From NCBI RefSeq assembly GCF_030269925.1, contig NC_085124.1:13640001-13704000 (forward strand): a stretch of DNA of 64,000 nucleotides, read 5' to 3'. Both the position numbers and the translations under genes were made by a program. Below, piece after piece: positions 32,590-44,599 of this stretch. The stretch is from Bombyx mori. Taxonomy: Eukaryota > Arthropoda > Insecta > Lepidoptera > Bombycidae. Below the pieces are notes generated by a model, which had not been told where the DNA came from, searched no databases, and was given only the letters and a program-made list of their open reading frames with translations. Position 1 is the stretch's first letter. Each line of letters starts with the position of its first letter.

Positions 32590-33043
32590 TTTTTTTTTAT
32601 TTTTTTTTATTGCGTAGATGGGTGGACGAGCTCACAGTCCACCTGGTGTTAAGTGGTTACTGGAGCCCATAGACGTCTACAACGTAAATGCGCCACCCAC
32701 CTTGAGATATAAGTTGTAAGGTCTCAGTATAGTTACAACGGCTGCCCCACCCTACAAACCGAAACGCATTACTGCTTCACGGCAGAAATAGGCAGGGCGG
32801 TGGTACCTACCCGCGCGGACTCACAACAGGTCCTACCACCAGTAATTACGCAAATAATAATTTTGCGGGTTTCACTTTTATTACACGATGTTATTCCTTC
32901 ACCGTGGAAGTCAATCGTGAACATTTGTTAAGTACGTATTTCATTAGAAAAATTGGTACCCGCCTGCGGGATTCGAACACCGGTGCATCGTTTCAACACG
33001 AATGCACCGGACGTCTTATCCGTTAGGCCACGACGACTTCAAT
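32590..33043 (-). mobile_element. Full-length tRNA-headed SINE with 8-bp target duplication
   Basis: Contains the complete family A body, the linker with CACCGTGGAAGTCAATCG, and the tRNA-like head (about 32956-33040: GGGATTCGAACACCGG, CGTTAGGCCACGACGACTT). It is flanked by GGATGCAA at 32582-32589 and 33044-33051. The tail is a long interrupted T-run on this strand. This is the cleanest copy in the window, suitable as the family reference. Confidence 0.92.
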
Positions 33044-33097
33044 GGATGCAAAATACACTACAGTAGTGGTAGTTGGGCTGTGAGTTCCGACTATCTT

Positions 33098-33385
33098 CTT
33101 TTTTTTATTATCCTTAATGAGCATACGGCCTACCTGATGGTGCATGGTTACCGTCGCCCATGGACGTCAGCAATTCCAAAAGTAGAGCCAACCTGCTGCC
33201 TATCGTTAGGTACCTAATCTCTGCAAGCCGCGATTGATGAAGGACATGTCATAGCGCTCGAGAAACACCGTAGAGGGAAGCTCATTCCAAAGCCGGATGG
33301 TACTTGGCAAAAAACAACTCTGGAAGCGCACTGTATATGAACGCAATGGTTCTAGGTAATATGGATGAACTCTACTCCGGTGACG
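33098..33385 (-). mobile_element. Family B copy, long
   Basis: Follows GAGCATACGGCCTACCTG, GCAATTCCAAAAGTAGAGCC, CATGTCATAGCGCTCGAG, CAAAGCCGGATGGTACTTGG and AACTCTACTCCGGTGACGGG. The same extended 5' part is seen at 13742-14005. Confidence 0.85.
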
Positions 33386-33799
33386 GGTAAAAAAGTTATT
33401 AAAAACTATTTTTAGTTTCTCTTATTCTATATGTCATAGTTATTGAGCCGCGGGCACAAGACCGTAATCGTCCATAATACTGTAGACTTGTTTAACACAA
33501 TATATTTAACTCAAGGCGTACACTATACATGCATATCAATTATCTATAATCATAATAATATGTTGTGTGTGCAAGAGTTTATGTTAAGGGTGCGACAAGT
33601 ATCTTAAAATTTGTGGGTCAAATTTGTATTTATTCACTGTCACGTTTCGCTGTGTCGGTTGCGTTACGTAAAATACCCCAGTGTGCTTAGTGCGAGTTTT
33701 TTAACGTTCTCGATAGCGTAAAAGTTAACTCAAATTTGTGTGTAGTTGTAGCAGCACCCCTAGCGGCAAACGTAGGCAAACGTTCCAGCTCCATACCCA
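33386..33799. other. No recognised feature
   Basis: AT-rich then mixed. No family signature until the C copy begins near 33800. Confidence 0.35.
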
Positions 33800-34098
33800 C
33801 CCCTGGCAAGAGCCGTGCTTCGCAGAATCTACCACCGGATCGAAAACGCGACCCACTGAGAAGATCCGGCGAGAAACTCGGTGGGCTGTGTCTGAGGGTT
33901 AATTTACGACGACCGGTTCATTAACGATGACCGGTGCTTGAGGTACCTAAAAGCACCGTTAGTGGATCGGGAGGATCCGAGATGACGTGTTTGGGGCGAC
34001 GTCGACTGCTTTCCATTCTTTCCGCAGGATCGGCAATATAGTTACCGGCGGCCACGATGAGAGAGTTCTCGTGTCGTGCCGCTTTATCGAAGTGGGCT
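33800..34098 (-). mobile_element. Family C copy with complete 5' end
   Basis: GGCAAGAGCCGTGCTTCGC to GCCGCTTTATCGAAGTG. The tail side (left) is truncated, while the element's 5' end stops exactly at CGAAGTG, as in two other copies. On the minus strand the 5' half keeps an open LINE-like frame (DKAARHENSLIVAAGNY, RRRPKHVISDPPDPLTVLLG). Confidence 0.88.
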
Positions 34099-35395
34099 AC
34101 GTCACATCGCCAGATCTTTGTACCCGCCAGTGACAACTATTGTAAAATTGGCCCGACCAATACAGGTAATAATAAACGTCGCTATTGCTTATCTGCCGTG
34201 TACTGCTTCACATCAGATCTGTTTTCAATATTATACACAAAACAGTATTCTACAAGTGAATAATGGTCTAGTACAACCAGCCACTTAGCATCTAATGAAA
34301 TTATTATTGGCGACGTGCCATCCCTAATATCATTTTGGCCCAATCGAATGTAACCAAGTTTTGTGGGACTGTAACATTTGAATGTCGTAACGCTTAGTTC
34401 GTGTTCAAACAAAGTAATTATCTTGTGATGTATGTACAGCTATGTGATGAAATATTAAATTATATAGGCACTAATGTGTGCATAACATATTGGACTAGTT
34501 TGAAAATAAATACGCGATTTGTTTGGCGAGTTCATAGGTTGGAAACGGTTATTTAAAAAAAAAAACCATACTATTCGAATTAAGAACCTCCTTTTGTATT
34601 CTGCGCAGTTAAAAAGGTCTTTAAGTGGGTTTTACGGGTTTTCCTAGAATTTTGGAACCAATGGTGGAGTTTATTTTGGGATCAAATAAGAATGATCACG
34701 TCTGATTCGGAATAAACAGATTTGAGTGTGTAATAATAGATAATACTATATATATAATTATCTTTGACAATAGACCCATCATAATGTTCAAATTTATATT
34801 TTAAACCAATAATTATAGTCGAATTACGATTAATGGGCGGCTACTAGTCTTTGTAAATTCTCGTATTTATCGAAAATTCACAATGTTTCAAGCGTATTCA
34901 TTCATTGGTCAGACTCTAAAAAATAGGTACTGATAAATGTTAGATCGCCTTTTTATTTTGTTTTGGGGAGACGTTTTTGGGAATGATTACCGCGCACTCG
35001 GCCTGTCATTAATCATAGGCTTTTCGCTATTATTACGTTATAATTGTGACGTAATGTGGGCGACGAAACATGACGAGTGGATTTAAAAAAAAAACCGAAA
35101 CAGGAAACGAATCGATTATAATTCATGTTTTATTTAATCGATGCCAAAATTGTATCGATTAAAACGTCCACCCACACGACGCCGAATTGGTATTTTAATC
35201 TGGTTTCGTTTTGGTAAGACCTTATGCGGAACTGGGTTAGGTCCCTTCAAGGCCGTGTTTGTCATGTCAGTGTTACGGTCAACGAGGGTAACAATTTAAT
35301 GTGAGTTGCTTTGTTCTCGATGCAAATATATCTCACCTGACATTGCCGAAGATAAATCACACGATTATCCCTTTAGTACTAATAGCATTGAATTC
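34099..35395. other. No recognised feature
   Basis: AT-rich, including a run of A near 34556 and another at 35082. Opposing short ORFs at 34057-34412 look like chance. Confidence 0.4.
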
Positions 35396-35608
35396 AAACG
35401 GTTAGCGTGGTATGGACATGTGATGCGTAGAGAGGACGTCAATGTGACTAGATGTATGGAGATGGTAGTGCAAGGTAGACGGGGAAGAGGTCGACCGAAG
35501 AAGACATGGACGGAGAGTGTGAATGACTATATGAGAGTAATGAGTGTTGAGATGACGACGGATAGAAAAGAATGGAATAGAAAAATTCGCTGTGCCGATC
35601 CCATCTAG
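35396..35608 (+). pseudogene. LINE ORF2 C-terminal tail
   Basis: Open frame with EFKRLAWYGHVMRREDVNVT, QGRRGRGRPKKTWTESVNDY and DRKEWNRKIRCADPI before a stop. The WxGHVxR...GRGRPKKTW tail is characteristic of RTE-like LINE polyproteins. RT and endonuclease are missing, so it is a 5'-truncated copy. It is the same family as 15690-15915. The upstream part of the ORF (35306-35395) is probably not element sequence. Confidence 0.75.
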
Positions 35609-35838
35609 TGGAGACAAATAAGAAAAAGAAGCACTGAATTCAAAATGCTTTGATACAACTGTTGTTCCCACATTTAAGTAGAACACGCGATTTCGCGCTA
35701 GAGCAGGATATCGATATGTCCTACAACCAATGAAACTACACTGCCGATATACTCATTAAACGATTCACTGTGGAATTGTTACAACGATCATACATCGACA
35801 TTGAAAACAGAACAATCTAGAAAGATAAGATAATCTTT

Positions 35839-36611
35839 CCCTATAACACGGTAGATTAGTTCCGCGTTATAGGAAACGCGTTGTAAAAGTATTCTCGCAT
35901 AGCACGTTTGTATGACCCCATATAACGCATTATGTACAAATATAATATATGTGTAAAGAAAAAATATAATTTTCTTTAATTCAATTTCCCGCGCATCAAT
36001 CATCATCGAATGAGTGACATGACAAATCAATGAATTTAATTAGCTATGGAAAAGATAACCTAAAACGCATGAGACTCGTGATTGTTAATAAATTAATATT
36101 TAAAGTTTAAAATACTACTTAATTGTGATTCAGGAACTGACATTGTTAATAATAACATTAAATGTCGTTTCTTTTATTACAGGTATGTAGGTTTTTGTAA
36201 CGTAATGAGTAAATACACACTCTTATTTCATGTACCTAATATAATGAACAATAAAACTTTTATTACAGAGAAACTCAATTGTGTTTGACTGACTGTGTCG
36301 TTCTAATCACAAACATATTGGAATTTACCTTATATATGTATATACAAATATGTTACAATATAACTAATGTTTTTACAATACAAAACTAGAAACACAAATT
36401 TAATCAAATAATTTCATTTCAATCTAGAACAACACAATTGACACAATGTGCAAAGGTACGCGAAATTAAGAACATCATAAATTTCAGAGTATGTACAGAA
36501 ATATAACGTGTGAAATCCCCGTATTATACAAGGGATTGAAATCGCGTAATATGAAAATGCGTTATAAGAATACCGTGTTATAGGAGGGAACGTTATAAGA
36601 ATACCGTGTTG
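35839..36611. mobile_element. Possible TIR DNA element with AACACGGT ends
   Basis: The left end CCTATAACACGGTAGA and the right end TACCGTGTTATAGG (36571-36584) are inverted. A second near-copy of the right end (TAAGAATACCGTGTTGTA) follows at 36596-36611. There is no transposase ORF. Size about 750 bp. Only the terminal ~14-20 bp pair well. Confidence 0.5.
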
Positions 36612-37264
36612 TATTTGATTTCAATTCAATTCGTTAGTTTTAAATAAGTGACGCGTTGATGGATAGCGATAGTGATTTGCGATGAAATAAACACGAACAA
36701 AAACTCTTTGTATTTAAATACATATAAAGGAAAACATGACCTATTTGATGCCATATTAAAATTCTTCGGTGCATCGTGTGGTGCAAACGTAAGCGATCGT
36801 TAATTGTTTCTGGTTTTCGAATCTTCATAAGATAAGACGTCTGGTGTGGTCATATTTTGCAGGTGATACCAATTCCAATAACTTATGTATTCATGAGAGA
36901 GATTTTACAAATTCTTAAAATCTTATACAGATTATGCAGATTGTTATCTGATAATACATAAAATTAAAATGTTTGTCGGTGATAACATGTTTTTAAAATT
37001 CATAATACTACTTAACGATTTAAGCTTATTAATAACAAACACATATTTTTTCTGCTTTATGTTTGGTAAGTTTAATCTCTAGAACGGTGCCTTCTGACCT
37101 GTTTTTTTGCTTCATATTTTAGCGGATTTTTCGTCATATAGTACTCAAAGAAGTGCCTTAGTCATCTTTTACAACGCCTATTAGAAAAGATGTGGTTGTG
37201 CTATGTTAGATTAAATAGTCAAAATCTGTCTACTGAATACATATTAGATACGACAATATAGATT
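36612..37264. other. No recognised feature
   Basis: AT-rich, with no family signature. Confidence 0.35.
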
Positions 37265-37360
37265 TTGATTTCATGTTCTAAGGTGGAGACTTCATAATGT
37301 ACTTAAAGCTCCTGGTAACTAATTCACACGAGGTAGGCAGTGAGGTCGTTCATGAACCAT
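37265..37360 (+). mobile_element. Decayed family A tail
   Basis: TTCTAAGGTGGAGACTTCAT, AAAGCTCCTGGTAAC, GAGGTAGGCAGTGAGGTCG. Corresponds to the last ~95 bp of family A, without the A-run. A younger copy follows directly. Confidence 0.55.
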
Positions 37361-37608
37361 CTGGTGGTAGGACCTCTTGTGATTCCGCGCGGGTAGGTAC
37401 CACCACTCTGCCTATTTCTGCCGTGAAGCAGTAATGCGTTTCGGTTTGAAGGGTGGGGCAGCCGTTATAACTATACTTCAGACCTTAGAACTTATATCGC
37501 AAGGTAGGTGGCGCATTTATTTACGTTATAGATGTTTATGGGTTCCAGTAACCACTTAACAACAGGTGGGCTGTGAGTTCGTCTACCCATCTAAGCAATA
37601 AAAAAAAA
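37361..37608 (+). mobile_element. Family A copy
   Basis: CTGGTGGTAGGACCTCTTG to CTAAGCAATAAAAAAAA. Well preserved, with a small TTTATTTACG duplication in the GCATTTACG block. Confidence 0.9.
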
Positions 37609-37627
37609 CCTAATACAATGTACATAG

Positions 37628-37740
37628 CCCACTGAGTTTCTTGCCGGATATTCTCAGTGGTCGAGTTTCTGGGCTCACATACCCGTCAGGCGTAGTTAGA
37701 ATATACCCTTAGGCTACCAGTGAATAGGTAAAAAAAAAAA
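37628..37740 (+). mobile_element. Family C/D-related tail fragment with internal deletion
   Basis: CCCACTGAGTTTCTTGCCGG, ATTCTCAGTGGTCGAGTTTC joined to GGGCTCACATACCCGTC, and GGCTACCAGTGAATAGG plus an A-run. The block between CGGTGGTAG and GAGCCC is deleted. Confidence 0.7.
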
Positions 37741-37837
37741 CACAGTCAACTTATAATCCACTTGACGTGAAGCGGCTTAAGCCATCCAATTACTCAAGTA
37801 TATAAGTAGGTAGATATCACTATTGCACTTCATAACA

Positions 37838-38080
37838 GCTATGTGGAGTTTGAGGGTGACAGTGAACCGCAACCCATGGGGCCATGGCTGTTTCGCGCAG
37901 GGCAAGACAATGGAACCCTCAAGGTCAGACAATACGGCGGACTACCAAAAAAGTATATCTTAGGAATAGCAATACGCAAGGCCTTACCAGAAATACAAAC
38001 AGGTCATTAGATGCAATTCATTACTTTTTTTTGGGTCGAAGTTCCTTATGCGGAGGGGTACCCTAACCGGGAAAAAACGT
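37838..38080 (+). pseudogene. Possible decayed LINE C-terminal tail
   Basis: One frame reads RARQWNPQGQTIRRTTKKV (37884 onward). The QWNPQGQ...K pattern recalls the tail of RTE/BovB-type LINE proteins. Another frame downstream reads VEVPYAEGYPNREKTSVT to a stop at 38079. Frameshifts would be needed to join them. An alternative is a terminal exon of a host gene preceded by CATAACAG. An AATAAA lies near 38229. Confidence 0.35.
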
Positions 38081-38455
38081 CCGTAACGTAAGATTTTTAT
38101 TATTTATGTATAGTCTTAGTATGATGGCTATACAGTGTCTACGTGATGACGGTTAGTATTATTATTCATATAAACAGTTGTTTCTTTGTATTTATATTAG
38201 TATTATATATTTTTTATAAATTATTGTGAATAAAATAAAGTTGATAACTTTGTAAAGTAGTTTTTATTTATTTTTATCAATAAAAAAATGAGAACAAAAA
38301 ATGTATACCCGAATAATTATTTTCTTTATACTTCAAATAGAACTTAAAATTAATATTTTTATAATAAGGAACTTCGTTCCTATCCGATGTCCCACGACAC
38401 CACACAATATTTTTTTTATTTCTAAAAGTATACTGTAAAACTTCTAAAAGTATAC

Positions 38456-38591
38456 TGTAACTATACTGAGATCTTAGAACTTATATCTCAAGGCGGGTGG
38501 CGCATTTACGTTGTAAATGTCTATGGGCTCCAGTAACCACTTAATACCAGGTGGGCTGTGAGCTCGTACACCCATTTAAGCAATAAAAAAA
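38456..38591 (+). mobile_element. Short family A copy starting at the recurrent breakpoint
   Basis: Begins TGTAACTATACTGAGATC and ends TTTAAGCAATAAAAAAAA. The 5' limit coincides with that of the copies at 39744, 46917 and 53588. Upstream, TTCTAAAAGTATACTGTAA occurs twice in tandem (38421-38460). Confidence 0.85.
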
Positions 38592-38895
38592 ATTAAATGG
38601 AAATCGCTCGAAGTTTTTGCCTTGTCCCGAACCCGACATATAAGGACAAAGGCTCTCACGCACGGCCGATCGTAAGGCCAGTCTCACACGGCAACACGCG
38701 AACCAATCACTTTTAACTTATAATTTGTTGCTGTTTATCCTCTCGGAATGGATTTAATTTAAAACGATTTCGTACGATTTTTAATGACCCTGCATTTCGC
38801 TAGTCGAGCCCTCGAAGAAAAGCTTTTGTTAGTTATATTGTGAGAAATCATGGAATCGTTGATTGTATGTTGGATGTCTACAAACGAATTCTATA

Positions 38896-39079
38896 TCTGG
38901 CGTGAAGCAGTAATGCGTTTCGGTTTGATGTGCGGAGCAGCCGTTGTAACTATACTTGAGAACTTATATCTCAAGGTGGGTGGCGCATTTACGTTGTAGA
39001 TGTCTATGGGCTCCAGTAACCACTTAACACCAGGTGGGCTGTGAGCTCGTCCACTCATCTAAGCAATAAAAAAAAAACA
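38896..39079 (+). mobile_element. Family A copy, 5'-truncated
   Basis: GCGTGAAGCAGTAATGCG to CTAAGCAATAAAAAAAAAA. Well preserved, with a small deletion at ACTTGAGAAC. Confidence 0.9.
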
Positions 39080-39081
39080 TA

Positions 39082-39518
39082 TTTTTTCCTACCTAAGCTG
39101 ATAGCCTTGAGAGGTTATATCAGCGGAACCTTACTAGGAATTTACTAGGAACTAGTAGGTGAGCTCACGGGGCTCAAACCTGACGACGTTGCTAACATGA
39201 ACCCTAGCAAGAGCCGTGCTTCGCAGTATCTACCACCGGATCAGAAACGCGACCCACTGAGAAGATCCGGCGAGAAACTCAGTGGGCTGTGTCTGTGGGT
39301 TAATTTACTTGTCGAGCCCTTCGTCGCAAGCGATGGGTTCGACGAGAACGATGACCGGTGCTTGAGGTACCTAAAAGCACCGTTAGTGGATCGGGAGAAT
39401 CCGAAATGACGTGTTTGGGGCGACGTCGACTGCTTTCCATTCTTTCCGCAGGATCGGGAATGTAGTTACCGGCGGCCACGATGAGAGGGTTCTCGTGTCG
39501 TGCCGCTTTATCGAAGTG
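39082..39518 (-). mobile_element. Family C copy, full length
   Basis: TTTTTTCCTACCTAAGCTGA to GCCGCTTTATCGAAGTG, about 435 bp. It contains a 20-bp local duplication, CTAGGAATTTACTAGGAACTAG. It was probably inserted into the A tail of the copy to the left, since AAAAAAAAAAC borders both sides. The 5' half has an 80-codon open minus frame with HFDKAARHENPLIVAAGNY and SDSPDPLTVLLG. Confidence 0.9.
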
Positions 39519-39743
39519 AAAAAAAAAACGAATATTGTTTTGCGTAAGATGAAAAAACACGTTTTTGTATTATCGAATTATCGGAATGTAAAAATCGTGT
39601 ATCAATTTGTGATTTGTGTTTGTGATAGATGGTAAAATTGATAAAATGCATATTATCAAGAAATGCAAATTTTTAAAAAAGGCGCTCTCTATGCTGTATT
39701 GTAGGTTTCGTCCAGTTGTGTGGTCGGTAGTCTGCGGAGCGGG

Positions 39744-39890
39744 TTTTTTTTTGTTTTTTATTGCTTAGAGGGGTGGACGAGCTCACAGCCCACCTGTTTT
39801 TAAGTGGTTACTTGAGCCCATAGACATCTACAACGTAAATGCGCCACCCACCTTGAGATATAAGTTCTAAGGTCTCAAGTATAGTTACAA
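39744..39890 (-). mobile_element. Short family A copy ending at the recurrent breakpoint
   Basis: TTTTTTATTGCTTAGAGGG to CTCAAGTATAGTTACAA. The match stops exactly there and unrelated sequence follows. Confidence 0.88.
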
Positions 39891-40310
39891 ATGGTGCCTC
39901 GCGTGTCTTTTTCAGGTGTAGTCTCCTTAGAGGAATTGGAGGAGGTGGATGACCTCAGTCTCAGTCTTTTCCTCTTTTTCTCTTGAGGCGCTGGAGTCCG
40001 ACATAACCCGGTCTTGTACCTCCCTTGACCGGGTATCCCTAAAAGGATTCTCTAGAGTTAAAAAAAAATTGGGTAACTAACTACTACACCACTGAGTGGC
40101 CTGGTCGGTCTTGTTTTGTCGATTATGTTTGATATAAAAACACTTTATTAATAACTTACGTAAACTTCTCAATGCGTATAATATATCACTTCTATCTATT
40201 CTATATCTTCGTTACGGCGCTAAATCTATCTAATTTTAAAATTCGGTAGGTTCGTAAAATGTTTTACTTTATTACGTTCGATCAGTTAGGAATTGTCAAT
40301 ATGTACATGT
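39891..40310. other. Unassigned; GC-richer first part
   Basis: 39891-40050 (GGTGCCTCGCGTGTC, GGAGGAGGTGGATGACC, GACCGGGTATCCC) has a composition unlike its neighbours and may be a fragment of an unrecognised element. The remainder is AT-rich. Confidence 0.35.
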
Positions 40311-40311
40311 T

Positions 40312-40665
40312 TTTTCTTACGTAGGCTGATAGCCTTGAGATATTATTTCAGCTTCTCCTTCATGTGTAGGTGAGCTCACGGGACTCAAACCGGAGTGTTG
40401 CTAGCCCTGGCCTTAGCAAGAGCAGTGCTTCGCAGAATCTACCACCGGATCAGAAAAAGCGACCCACTGATAAGATCCGGCGAGAAACTCAGTGGTCTAT
40501 GGGTTAGTTCGCTCGTCGAGCCCTTCGTCGTAAGCGACGGCTCCGACGAGGACGGTGACCGGTGCTTGAGGGTCTTAAAAGCACCGAGAGTGAATCTGGG
40601 GGATCCGACAAGGTATGTTTTGAGCGACGGCAGCTTTGCGTTACCCCGTCACGGTCGGATAACAC
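40312..40665 (-). mobile_element. Family C copy
   Basis: TTTTTCTTACGTAGGCTGA to ATCCGACAAGGTATG and TTGAGCGACGG. It is diverged in the 5' half. The frame on the minus strand (TLSDPPDSLSVLL) is still partly visible. Confidence 0.82.
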
Positions 40666-40750
40666 CCATTCTTCCTGGCTGAGCCTTTGCTCGCCCACCT
40701 GACCTAGTCAAACTGGAAAGGCTTCCAGACCACCTCATTCACAAAAAAAA
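40666..40750 (+). mobile_element. Family D tail, opposite orientation to its neighbour
   Basis: TCCTGGCTGAGCCTTTGCTC to GGCTTCCAGACCACC and an A-run. The tail of family D directly abuts the 5' side of the inverted C copy. Confidence 0.75.
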
Positions 40751-41019
40751 ACATCAGAAGAAAAGAGTTCAACAAAGGAAAAAAAAGCAAGATATCATCA
40801 ATGTAGTCGAAGGCAAAATATACATATACCTATGCATTATTAAGGACGGCTCAAAAACTGTTAATCAGATCTTGCTGTTAATCAGATCTTGATGAAATTT
40901 TAACGGGAGCTTATGGACAACACCAGCTTTCGAATAAAAGAAGATCCATCAAAGTCTGTTAGTTCAACAAGAGCCATGAGGCAGCAACATATACATGTAC
41001 TACATAAAAAAATTAAAAC

Positions 41020-41180
41020 ATTGCGTTTCGGTACAAAAGGTGGTAAAGGCATTACACAATCTAATTGAGATTTAGACCTCATGTCTCAAGATGGTGCTAT
41101 TTATGCTGTGATATCCGTTGGCCACACTAGATAGCTTAAAACATGGTTAATCCATGAATTCTACAATAAAAAAATAAAAC
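41020..41180 (+). mobile_element. Family A copy, decayed
   Basis: TTGCGTTTCGGTACAAAAGG, GACCTCATGTCTCAAGATGG, TGCTGTGATATCCG and a CTACAATAAAAAAATAAAA tail. Confidence 0.6.
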
Positions 41181-42713
41181 ATTCTTAGAGGATTAAATTT
41201 TTTCGACCCCTTTTAAATTTACACATATTCAAGTCAAAACCAATATTTAAAACTATAAATTCGAATACAGCAATCATAATAAAACTTTAGCCTTTTTTCT
41301 ATTAAGACAAATTATTATTGTGCAAATATTGGAAACAATTATTTTAAGATCGTAAAACGTCCATGTGCGAACAGCGCCATCTATGAAGTAGATCACGTAC
41401 CGACCAATACACCAACACCGCTACTCTAGCGGAACACATTTGGCATGTTTACATTTGAACCTGACTTCTTTAATTAAATAAATAGGCTACGTTGAATTAT
41501 AATACTTACTCTGAAATGATACGTAAGTTGAGGGCAAGCCCGAAATACCTCGTCGTCTGGGATCCAGCTTGCCTGATTAAATATTAATCGATTAAAAATA
41601 AAATATATCTCTGAATCACAGCACCGGTACACTTTCACTTTTCAACACAATAAAAAGTTAGGTTATTCTAGATTTTTCTTTGTATTTTTTTTATTTCGTC
41701 TCGATAAACGTTTTTTCTCGTGTCGTAAGGATACGTTGTGCTCCAATGAAGCTGTGATTTTTGTCTGTTTGGCTTTCTGAGCACGATACGTTTTGTCTGC
41801 GATCGACGGCCCGACCGACTGACACGGTATCACACAGTGTATTGCCGTGTCTGATATTAGAATCAGAAAATTATTGACCGTGACGAAGGATGCCTTAAAA
41901 TAATAATTAACAAGTTCCCTGTTGGAAAATGGATAGTTTTGCTTAATGTGTTCGCAAGAAGGTCACGCTACTAATAATTGAAGTGTGTGTGTGTTTTTTG
42001 TTTTATGAAAATGATTTTATAATATCATTTCTTTCGGATCATATAATTTAAATGCTTACTCAAGTCGTAAATATTTTAATTGCTAATTACAATTCCTAAT
42101 TAAATTAAATTCAAGTTTGAAGTGTTAATGGTTTCCGAATTTTAATTTAAAAAACAACATTTTATTTGTTTAAAACATAACACAGTTCTCACAATTGAAA
42201 AACTTTAACAAGACGCGTCACCCGTCTCTTTCTCACTAGAATAAATTAAAAGAATTTGTTTTGCGTCTTTGTCTAATGCTCATAGTTTTTTTTCAAGGAT
42301 CCATAGGTTTGGGAAAAAATATGTTAGTTTCGGCTCCGGAATTCACGTGTGGGGATTTTGTAGGGAAACTAGTGCGGGATGTGACGTAGTGTAGGGTGGC
42401 CATGTTCATGCTTTAACCGGTTGTTGTGGACTCCAAACTAGAGTTTATTAATGTGTAAAGAAATAAGTGACCATGTTTTATTTGTCGAAAAATTAATAAC
42501 AGGCCTACTTTTTAAAAAAAGCCTTTAATACTAGAAATACAGTTATGAAAATAAAAGTTGAGGCTGATGGGATCCGCAGTTAACCTTGAAGGGTGAGGTA
42601 ACCATTAAGCCATTAAACAATGCAATTAAGGCTTCGATTTAATATCTGCAGATGGGTATCATAATATTACCTTAAATTTTAGTAGAAGTATGAGGTATGA
42701 GCACGCTTACACG
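41181..42713. other. No recognised feature
   Basis: AT-rich. It includes CAGCGCCATCTATG at 41374, a short motif that recurs near 44150 and (inverted) 44231. No ORF or family signature. Confidence 0.4.
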
Positions 42714-43240
42714 TTTTTTTAATAAGGGATAACTGGTGGCACGGAGGCCTTTCCAGTTTCACCAAGACAGGTGGGTGAGCAAAGGCTCAACCAGGAGGGG
42801 TGGGATTTGCTAACAACTGCCCGAGCGCCTCCAAAGGAGACCTAACGACTCAAGAGCAGTTCCTTAGCGAATGAATCTACTACCGGATCAGAATCGCTAT
42901 CCGCTGAAAAGATCCGGCGAGAAACTCAACGGGCTGATGCGTGGGTTAGGTTGTACGACAAACTCTTTGCCGAGTTCGACGAGAACGGTTTACGGGGTCC
43001 CAAAGCCTGGTGTTAGAGCTGCAGGCGTCTAATGTAAAAGCTATTTGATGTGATGGATCCGAAAGGACGTGTCTAAGGCGTCGACGATTACTGACTCCTG
43101 CGTGATTTGGGACTTACACAGGACGTGTATTTCATCACGCAACAGGACATCTTCTCGCTACTTAAGGTGAGCAGCTGCTGATCTTGGTGATAACCCTGAG
43201 CTACGATAGCTACGTGACACCGATGAGGTGAAAATCGCAA
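42714..43240 (-). mobile_element. Family D copy, longest in the window
   Basis: GGAGGCCTTTCCAGTTTCACC to TGATGGATCCGAAAGGACG, and on through CGTCGACGATTACTGAC and GTGATAACCCTGAGCTACG to about 43240. The extension beyond 43080 shows the 5' part that other D copies lack. The right boundary is uncertain. Confidence 0.78.
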
Positions 43241-44264
43241 CAAAAAAATAAACAATTGTTATTCAAGTTCAATTTTCTTTACTGTAGTCGTTCTTATCAT
43301 CGCTGCATCGTAGAAGTCCCTACAAATGGCTTTCAGGAAACTGTAAACATATTTTCAGCCTAGTTCTTTAGCCTAGCGAATCAGTGAATCGTTACTATTA
43401 ATGTAGACGTTATTTTGATATTATTGACACATCTCATATTATGTTGAGATTTCTCAAGATGGGCGTTATCATTCAGGTATAGTGAATATAAGCTTTAGTA
43501 AACCTTGGGTAGCTCACAACGCGCCTTTCTTTAATCATTTATAATAATTAAAGAAATTGTTACCTAACAATGTAACTGTTGTGTTACTCTGGCAATGTAA
43601 CTGTGGCATAACTGTACAAGGCAGCCTACCTTGTACAGTTAAAAATGGTTAATTTTCCTTTTTTCGAATGTTAGTGGTATTTATAATTTGCACACGATTA
43701 CTATTGTATATTTTTACCGTAACAGTTTGTAATGCGCCTTATAAGAAACCCTGGACGAGAAAAGCACTTCTTTTCTCGGAAAGCAGTCAAGCTTAATTAC
43801 CCGGCACAAGTTCTATAATGCATTAATTACCGCGAACTCGTTCCGAAGTGAATTCACGAAGCGAAACAGAATCGAAATAATATCGACAAGTTCAGAGAAG
43901 GAACGTCGTGAGAAATAACAGAATATAAATTAAACGTAAGCGAGTAAGTACTTAGTTACATTTCATAACGCATACTGACCGAAATACGAGGAACCGATGG
44001 TCTGGGCCGTGACTTGGTTCGGACACAGCGTCTGGTGGGGCAGTGAACCTTCGATTGACAGCCCTTGCTGTTCTTGACGGCCCATTTTCTGTTTACGAAA
44101 ACAAGAACGGCATTTAATATTACGAATGTTAAAGTTAAATATTGATGAAAGCGCCATCTGGTTTTCTTTATATGAACTACGTGGAACTTATAATTTCATT
44201 TTTTTATTATTGAGTTGCGATACGAATTAAAGATGGCGCTAGTTTTAAAACGACCTGGCAGGCA
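43241..44264. other. No gene; small inverted motif at the right edge
   Basis: Mostly unassigned. AGCGCCATCT (44150-44159) and AGATGGCGCT (44231-44240) are inverted. The 64-codon minus ORF at 43963-44157 has a small Cys pair but no recognised family. Confidence 0.4.
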
Positions 44265-44599
44265 TCGTCTTCTCGCATTAAAACTGTAAATCTTAAAAGT
44301 TATTAATTTTACACGAGAGTGTTTTAAAATTTTATCATGTAATATATTTAATATTAATCATATTTGGAACATATTTTTTTAATTTTGCCAGTAGCATTAT
44401 CTGTCTTTTAGAGTAAGATAAAATTATGTAGGTACTCATTTTGTTACTTGTAGTCAAAATAAAGGTAAAAAAAAATAATCTAAACTACGCTCTTTTAACA
44501 GTATTTATGAGAAAAATAGTGGTGATACCAAATGTTTACGCATATTAACTCAATTTCGAATATTTTTGAAAATTGTACGCTTTTAATGCGAAAAGGCGA
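44265..44599 (+). mobile_element. TIR MITE, copy 1
   Basis: Left TCGTCTTCTCGCATTAAAAC and right CGCTTTTAATGCGAAAAGGCGA are terminal inverted repeats of about 20 bp. The interior is AT-rich and non-coding. It is homologous in reverse orientation to 48129-48482: shared CATATTAACTCAATTTCGAA, TATTTATGAGAAAAATA and AGTAAGATAAAATTATG. Confidence 0.75.

Noticed and set aside
37838..38066. Terminal exon of a host gene (acceptor-like CATAACAG and AATAAA downstream)
   Set aside because: An alternative frame gives a LINE-tail-like QWNPQGQ pattern, so transposon origin is more likely, though not settled.
40860..40895. Duplicate phrase TGTTAATCAGATCTTG
   Set aside because: A single short tandem duplication with no further structure, consistent with replication slippage.
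44150..44240. AGCGCCATCT inverted motif
   Set aside because: Ten bases only, and the same motif occurs singly at 41374. Not enough for an element call.
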